From NCBI GenBank assembly GCA_964605575.1, contig CAZSDG010000020.1, forward strand, positions 1-15,748: a DNA stretch of 15,748 nucleotides, in the 5' to 3' direction. The DNA is from JAAZHN01 sp964605575. Lineage in GTDB: Bacteria; Bacillota_I; Bacilli_A; RF39; UBA660. Positions 13,660 to 15,748 of this stretch are shown one piece after another (within the stretch, counting starts at the first letter, position 1; the number at the start of each line of letters is the position of its first letter). Under the pieces are notes generated by a model, which did no database searches, had not been told where the DNA came from, and saw only the letters and a program-made list of their open reading frames with translations. A program made the translations under genes and the position numbers.

Positions 13660-13848
13660 ATGCCAAAACAAAAAACACATAAAGCAAGCGCGAAGGTTTT
13701 TAAAAAAAGACCTAGTGGAACAATAACTTATAAAAAATCTGGTGGAAACCATAAAACTGCTAAAGATAGTGGTAAACAAGTCCGTCAAAGAAGAAATTTA
13801 GGAACATTAGCTAAAGGAGAAGTTGACAGAATTAAATCTGTTATCTAG
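13660..13848 (+). CDS. rpmI: 50S ribosomal protein L35
   Basis: A 62-residue basic protein starting MPKQKTHKASAKVFKKRPSG, the classic L35 N terminus (P-K-x-K-T-H-K-x-x-x-K-R/F), with SGGNHKTAKDSGKQVRQRR in the middle. It is a component of the large subunit. It follows infC by 14 bases with a GAAGGG ribosome site and precedes rplT by 11 bases, the standard operon order. The length is normal for the family. Confidence 0.96.
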   Translation: MPKQKTHKASAKVFKKRPSGTITYKKSGGNHKTAKDSGKQVRQRRNLGTLAKGEVDRIKSVI

Positions 13849-13859
13849 GAGGTATTTAT

Positions 13860-14489
13860 ATGGCAAGAGTAAAACGTGGTCCTGTTGCTAAAACAAGACG
13901 TAGAAAAGTATTAAAACAAGCAAAAGGTTACTTTGGTAGCAAACATCGTCTATATAAGACGGCTCAAGAACAATTATTTCATTCAGGAACTTATGCTTAT
14001 CGTGATCGTAAACAAAATAAAAGAAATTTCCGTAGATTATGGATTATTCGTATCAATGCTGCTTGTGAACAAAATGATATTAGCTATTCAAGATTCATTA
14101 ATGGCCTTAATAAAGCTGGCGTCGAAATTAATCGTAAGATGTTATCAGAATTAGCAATTGCTGATCCGAAGGCTTTTACTGGATTAGTGCTGTTAGCAAA
14201 AGATGGTTTAGCTGGTAAGGTAACAAAACCAGAAGTCAAAGAAGAAAAGCCAGTAGCAAAACCAGAAGTCAAAGAAGAAAAGCCAGTAGCAAAAAAAGAA
14301 GAAGTTAAAAAACCTGAAACAAAAAAAGAAGAAGTTAAAACTGAAAATCCAGTTGCAAAGAAAGAATCAAATAAAGAAGACTTAAATTCTAAAACAGTAG
14401 CTGAACTTAAAGAGATGGCTAAATCTAAAAATTTAACTGGTTATTCAACAATGAAAAAAGCTGAATTAGTTAAAGAATTAAGTAAATAA
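13860..14489 (+). CDS. rplT: 50S ribosomal protein L20 with a C-terminal Rho_N/SAP-like extension
   Basis: Residues 1-118 are a complete L20: MARVKRGPVAKTRRRKVLKQAKGY type N terminus, the YAYRDRKQNKRNFRRLWI region and NGLNKAGVEINRKMLSELA. L20 is needed for early 50S assembly and represses its own operon through the leader. Canonical L20 ends near here; this protein runs to 209 residues. Residues about 120-173 are a Lys/Glu/Pro-rich linker of four 11-residue units, the first two identical (KPEVKEEKPVA). Residues about 174-209 (DLNSKTVAELKEMAKSKNLTGYSTMKKAELVKELSK in sense) match the Rho N-terminal/SAP-like helical domain that binds nucleic acid. AGGAGG precedes the ATG. The extension is in frame with no internal stop and ends just before the operon terminator. 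Confidence 0.93.
   Translation: MARVKRGPVAKTRRRKVLKQAKGYFGSKHRLYKTAQEQLFHSGTYAYRDRKQNKRNFRRLWIIRINAACEQNDISYSRFINGLNKAGVEINRKMLSELAIADPKAFTGLVLLAKDGLAGKVTKPEVKEEKPVAKPEVKEEKPVAKKEEVKKPETKKEEVKTENPVAKKESNKEDLNSKTVAELKEMAKSKNLTGYSTMKKAELVKELSK
14224..14294 (+). repeat. 33-base tandem repeat in rplT
   Basis: A 33-base unit is present about 2.15 times with no mismatch, coding for the first two 11-residue units of the L20 linker. Perfect identity, including synonymous positions, suggests a recent duplication or active slippage. A weaker repeat, AAAGAAGAAGTTAAAA, follows at two places. Confidence 0.9.
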
Positions 14490-14495
14490 ATAATT

Positions 14496-14521
14496 AGTAA
14501 ACTATAATGGTTTACTTTTTT
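14496..14521 (+). terminator. Terminator of the infC-rpmI-rplT operon
   Basis: Stem AGTAAAC/GTTTACT (14496-14502, 14510-14516) with a 7-base loop and a T run to 14521, seven bases after the rplT stop. Confidence 0.8.
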
Positions 14522-14522
14522 G

Positions 14523-14552
14523 TTGACATAATGAAAAAAATGTTAGTATATA
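14523..14552 (+). promoter_or_regulatory. Promoter for the gene at 14573
   Basis: Perfect TTGACA (14523-14528) directly after the operon terminator, then TATATA (14547-14552) at 18 bases. The ATG follows 20 bases later. Confidence 0.7.
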
Positions 14553-14572
14553 AGCGGAAATGAGGGGATATT

Positions 14573-15475
14573 ATGCGATATACCGATTGTATTGCTGTTT
14601 CAATGGAAGCAATAACAAAAATATCTGATAAAGGATTGAAAATAACTAATCCAGATAACTTAAATCATATTAAACTAAGATTAGCCGGTGGAGGGTTTGT
14701 ATTAGAAGAGGTTCCTGTGCTTAATACAAAACCGACTTACGGTGAAATTGAAACTATGGTTTCTCCACACTTTTTCATTAAAACACTTTTCAATGGTGGT
14801 GTAATTGGTAAGAATAGTGAGGAGCTTGCCAACAAAAATTTTCTTGCTGATTATATTAGAAATGATTTTCATATTGGTTTAAAAGACCATATATCCTATA
14901 TAAGATTTGTTGAAGCAATCGATAATTTACTTAATTGTGGTAACAAAGGTTTGGATTTAAGATTTAAAGAAGCAATTAATTGCCATAAGGAATTTCGCTT
15001 GTTATTAAATGAGTATGCAAGTTTAGGAGCAACTAGTCAAATAAGCCAGGTAATAAATTATTTAAAGGATCTAAATTATAAAGAAGCGCTTATAGCAATT
15101 CATAACCGTTTAAGATTCCTTAGACAACTTGAAAGATTATATCAAGTTGAAGTTTTATTAACTAATTATTCCAAAGCTAGAGTCCTAAGAAATATGGGTA
15201 AGGTTGGATATGAGCAACCACTTGCTCAAATACCCTCTATTCGCCTTGACCGAGTAAATTTAGCAGAACATGAAACTGGATTTGCAGAATTTTGTCAAAT
15301 GATCTATGAAATTAACCAACTCCAAGAAAATCTAGTTAACGAAGAATGGTTGAATTGTCTTTCAAACAATCAAGATAAGACTGTTATGGGTCTTGATGAA
15401 ATCATCTTGCCTTTTAGTCCAAAAAGACCAGAAGATATCCAAAAAGATCGCCACGGCTACACATTTGTAAAATAA
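14573..15475 (+). CDS. Unrecognised 300-residue protein
   Basis: A soluble, mostly helical protein that I do not recognise. The N terminus (about 1-60) has short strand-like parts including LRLAGGGFVLEEVPVL, and the rest is Leu-rich helices, for example NYLKDLNYKEALIAIHNRLRFLRQLERLYQVEVLL at about 163-197 and a C-terminal helical part. No signal peptide, membrane helix or catalytic motif is seen. Ribosome site GAGGGGAT stands just ahead of the ATG. It has its own strong promoter and a clear terminator after it, so it is a single-gene unit between the L20 operon and rpsB. Function cannot be assigned. Confidence 0.78.
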   Translation: MRYTDCIAVSMEAITKISDKGLKITNPDNLNHIKLRLAGGGFVLEEVPVLNTKPTYGEIETMVSPHFFIKTLFNGGVIGKNSEELANKNFLADYIRNDFHIGLKDHISYIRFVEAIDNLLNCGNKGLDLRFKEAINCHKEFRLLLNEYASLGATSQISQVINYLKDLNYKEALIAIHNRLRFLRQLERLYQVEVLLTNYSKARVLRNMGKVGYEQPLAQIPSIRLDRVNLAEHETGFAEFCQMIYEINQLQENLVNEEWLNCLSNNQDKTVMGLDEIILPFSPKRPEDIQKDRHGYTFVK

Positions 15476-15494
15476 AATTCAAATTTGGAAATAG

Positions 15495-15520
15495 AAGAAA
15501 GAAACATTCTTTCTTTTTTT
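15495..15520 (+). terminator. Terminator after the gene at 14573
   Basis: A perfect 9-base stem AAGAAAGAA/TTCTTTCTT (15495-15503, 15507-15515) with loop ACA and a T run to 15520. Confidence 0.8.
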
Positions 15521-15552
15521 GTGACTAAAATATTACAAAAACCAAATTTTGC

Positions 15553-15581
15553 TTGTATTTATATGGATAAATTGGTAAACT
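15553..15581 (+). promoter_or_regulatory. Likely promoter of rpsB
   Basis: TTGTAT (15553-15558), 17-base spacer, TAAACT (15576-15581) with TG one base ahead (extended -10). TTACAA at 15534 with TATTTA is a weaker alternative. It gives a leader of about 107 bases. Confidence 0.5.
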
Positions 15582-15587
15582 AGTAAT

Positions 15588-15694
15588 GGTTTTTAAACCA
15601 AATAGACACAAGTAATGATTTAGTCGTCCAGTGGCCAATTGGTTGATTACTAAAGAAGACTTACTTGGATGTTAAAAACGAAAGGATGATAAAT
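15588..15694 (+). promoter_or_regulatory. Structured leader of rpsB
   Basis: The leader holds two competing pairings for the same 5' arm: CAAGTAA (15609-15615) with TTACTTG (15661-15667), and AGTAAT (15611-15616) with ATTACT (15646-15651). Between them is CCAGTGGCCAATTGG. The first helix ends about 13 bases before the AAAGGATG ribosome site. Structured rpsB leaders bound by S2 or related signals are known in bacteria; this assignment rests on position only. Confidence 0.5.
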
Positions 15695-15748
15695 ATGGCA
15701 GTTGTTTCTATGAGTTATTTATTAGAAGCAGGTGTTCACTTTGGACAC
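15695..15748 (+). CDS. rpsB: 30S ribosomal protein S2, N-terminal part (runs off the window)
   Basis: The 18 visible codons read MAVVSMSYLLEAGVHFGH, the diagnostic S2 start (M-x-x-L-L-E-A-G-V-H-F-G-H). S2 is a late-assembling small-subunit protein at the platform side near the S1 site. The gene is cut by the window end; in most Firmicutes tsf follows. ATG follows AAAGGATG. It lies after its own leader and promoter, separate from the upstream gene. Confidence 0.93.
   Translation, partial: MAVVSMSYLLEAGVHFGH

Noticed and set aside
13519..13788. Minus-strand open frame across the infC end and rpmI
   Set aside because: It is antisense to two certain ribosomal genes and has no ribosome site or promoter.
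13933..14272. Two frames inside rplT (13933-14154 plus, 14084-14272 minus)
   Set aside because: Both are shadows of the rplT core and its Lys/Glu linker in other frames, with no start signals.
14224..14350. Repeats in this stretch as a CRISPR array
   Set aside because: Units are direct tandem copies without spacers, in frame within rplT, and code for an 11-residue repeat.
1..15748. Mycoplasma code (TGA as Trp)
   Set aside because: TGA serves as the stop at the ends of several genes, including the ATGA overlap before thrS, and conserved Trp sites use TGG.

Overview
The window is AT-rich Firmicutes-type chromosomal DNA, most like a wall-less or reduced lineage close to Bacilli/Mollicutes (Acholeplasma- or RF39-like). 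The lineage is inferred from gene order (dnaB-dnaI-...-thrS, infC-rpmI-rplT, then rpsB), strong consensus TTGACA/TATAAT promoters, AGGAGG ribosome sites and a T-box. The code looks standard: TGA ends dnaB, the small gene ahead of thrS and the first gene, and Trp is TGG in the conserved motifs. No mobile element, CRISPR array, rRNA or phage gene was seen.

Positions 1-800 hold a small S1-domain RNA-binding protein (YugI/CvfD type) and a small XRE-type regulator, each ending in a clear terminator. On the minus strand at 795-1209 are five tRNA genes, transcribed Val-Thr-Tyr-Gln-Lys, from a strong promoter at 1231-1259. Also on the minus strand is a two-gene unit: a Nudix hydrolase and a YtqA-like radical SAM protein. 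A divergent intergenic region then leads to a large GH31 glycosidase-family protein whose usual acid/base Asp is Gln, and a small three-helix membrane protein.

Positions 5600-11690 are a replication-initiation and translation block: dnaB, dnaI, a 580-residue protein with a partly degenerate RNase II/R (RNB) domain, a T-box leader, a 59-residue L29-like protein and a TGS-less threonyl-tRNA synthetase. The T-box appears to act on translation: its antiterminator-like hairpin competes with a helix that covers the AGGAGG of the small gene, and that gene overlaps thrS by ATGA.

Positions 11750-12940 hold two unrecognised proteins, each with its own promoter. The infC-rpmI-rplT operon follows a consensus promoter and a leader with two mutually exclusive helices (an L20-type attenuator). 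infC appears to start at ATA. L20 is unusual: about 90 residues are added at the C terminus, made of a charged repeat linker and a Rho_N/SAP-like domain. One more unrecognised gene follows, and the window ends in the first 18 codons of rpsB, which has its own structured leader.

The most interesting items are the L20-Rho_N fusion, the RNB-like protein inside the primosome operon, the apparent translational T-box with a coupled L29-like gene, and the GH31 protein with altered active-site residues.
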